DNA from: Paucibacter sp. KBW04
GTDB lineage: Bacteria; Pseudomonadota; Gammaproteobacteria; Burkholderiales; Burkholderiaceae_C
Length of the DNA stretch: 64,000 nt
Assembly (NCBI RefSeq): GCF_003852425.1
Contig: NZ_QAJN01000013.1
Coordinates: forward strand, 1 to 64,000
Reading direction: 5' to 3'
Numbering within the stretch: position 1 is the stretch's first letter; the number at the start of each line of letters is the position of its first letter. Shown here one piece after another: positions 63,374 through 64,000 of the stretch. Below the pieces are notes generated by a model that was not told the DNA's origin, searched no databases, and saw nothing but the letters and a program-made list of their open reading frames with translations. A program made the translations under genes and the position numbers.

Positions 63374-63818
63374 GGAATGTTCCTTGGGATTCGGCTTGGG
63401 TATGGCAGGCGGCGCAGTTGGCGGCGCTCTTCACCGCGGGCAGCTTCCAGGTCGCGGCGGAGACCTCCTCGTGCTCGCGCACAAACCAGGCGCTCTGCGT
63501 GATGCGGTCTTGCGGCGGCTCCTGGCGAGCGCGCTTGCCACTGCCGGCATTGGCGTTCAGCCAAAGGCTGAGCTCCCTCACGGTGGCCGCGTCCAGCGAG
63601 GCATCGCTGCCGTAGTGCTTGCTCAGGTTTTGCATCTGCCGCTGCCAGGAGGCGGCGGGCAGAAACTGCGGTGGGTAGGCCAGATGGCAGGCCGAGCATT
63701 CCTGCTTGTACTTGGGCAGCAAGGGCGTGCTGGCCTGCTTGTCGCCGTCGGCCTGGGCCGCGCTGCACAACAAAGCCAGCGCGCTCAGCCAGGCCGCTTG
63801 GAGGTGAGTTCTTTTCAT
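63345..63818 (-). CDS. Periplasmic diheme cytochrome c (DHC type)
   Basis: A 157-residue exported protein with signal peptide (AAWLSALALLCSAAQA) and two heme-binding CxxCH motifs, CSACH (41-45) and CAACH (135-139). The spacing and AYPPQFLPAASWQRQMQNLSKHYG-DASLD segment match the DHC partner of sphaeroides heme protein. Its 3' end overlaps the b561 gene by 29 bases. Confidence 0.9.
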   Translation of the reverse strand: MKRTHLQAAWLSALALLCSAAQADGDKQASTPLLPKYKQECSACHLAYPPQFLPAASWQRQMQNLSKHYGSDASLDAATVRELSLWLNANAGSGKRARQEPPQDRITQSAWFVREHEEVSAATWKLPAVKSAANCAACHTQAESQGTFHERHIRIPR

Positions 63819-63830
63819 TTCCGAATTCCT

Positions 63831-64000
63831 TCAAGGTTTGAGCGTCATCAACCAGCTCAGCACATCGGCTTTTTCGCCGGGCGTGCATTCGCGGCTCAGC
63901 ACGTCTTTGCAGTTGCGGCGAAACCATTTCTCGCTCTTGGCCGCATCGACAAAGCGCTGTGGGTTGAAGGCCGGCGCCAGCGGGGCGATGGTCTTGGCCG
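63831..64000 (-). CDS. DUF1924 / sphaeroides-heme-protein-like cytochrome, C-terminal fragment
   Basis: The last 55 residues of a protein entering from the right edge. WFRRNCKDVLSRECTPGEKA is the diagnostic C-terminal segment of DUF1924 (SHP) cytochromes, which bind O2/NO at a high-spin heme. The heme motif itself lies outside the window. Gene order SHP-DHC-b561 with a two-component system is a known arrangement. Confidence 0.85.
   Translation of the reverse strand, partial: AKTIAPLAPAFNPQRFVDAAKSEKWFRRNCKDVLSRECTPGEKADVLSWLMTLKP

Overview
The window is about two-thirds G+C, densely coded chromosomal DNA from a betaproteobacterium, most likely order Burkholderiales and close to the Roseateles/Pelomonas/Mitsuaria/Rubrivivax group. 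The evidence is the tRNA-Tyr/Gly/Thr block ahead of tuf, a trpE-G-D-C operon with gph nearby, the apaG/SpecificRecomb/mltA neighbourhood, PEP-CTERM proteins, and Xanthomonas/Caulobacter-style TonB receptors. No genus was tested. I see no rRNA, prophage, complete insertion sequence, CRISPR array or plasmid backbone.

Layout. 1-562: start of tuf and three tRNAs, all on the minus strand. 816-13581: an N-acetylglucosamine / amino-sugar regulon. It has a plus-strand TonB receptor and a DUF6445-like protein, facing a compact eight-gene minus-strand operon: kinase, GntR regulator, NagA, SIS-type NagB-II, cytoplasmic GH3, AmpG-like permease, GH16, NagX. Copies of TTGGTW-N6-TGGTATTR lie upstream of both units and are probably the GntR operator. 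13725-19759: a TPR protein, methionine aminopeptidase, and a DUF2946/TonB receptor/PepSY module, probably for metal or siderophore uptake. 19830-20466: a structured, repeat-rich intergenic stretch. 21152-28636: ung and the trpE-G-(ltaE)-D-C operon, with a candidate leader ORF, then a chalcone-isomerase-like protein and gph. 29478-31637: nsrR-nnrS-sirB2 behind an excellent NsrR box. 31643-33727: pseudouridine catabolism (psuK with an HTH domain, psuG). 33949-38351: an RND efflux pair. 38382-44818: lipoprotein, GH25 muramidase, rpe operon, GST, GDPD lipoprotein and tag. 44910-53697: apaG, SpecificRecomb membrane protein, mltA, further envelope proteins, an FAD protein and several very small genes. 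53991-64000: mgsA, a two-component system, a PEP-CTERM protein, an IorAB-type molybdoenzyme, and a second two-component system in line with cytochrome b561, diheme cytochrome c and the end of a DUF1924 (SHP-type) cytochrome.

How the genes fit together. The amino-sugar block is a complete scavenging route: outer-membrane uptake, inner-membrane transport, intracellular hydrolysis, phosphorylation, deacetylation, deamination/isomerisation, and local control. The least expected features are a GH16 enzyme inside that operon, an operator nearly touching the kinase start codon, a threonine aldolase inside the trp operon, a leaderless ORF with a Trp-Pro-Trp motif ahead of trpE, tandem ACAATTGT palindromes ahead of psuK, and several genes whose start codon sits exactly six bases after a -10-like hexamer with no Shine-Dalgarno sequence. 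I did not find a clearly new multi-gene defence or mobile system. The most novel-looking items are the small genes and the regulatory architecture.
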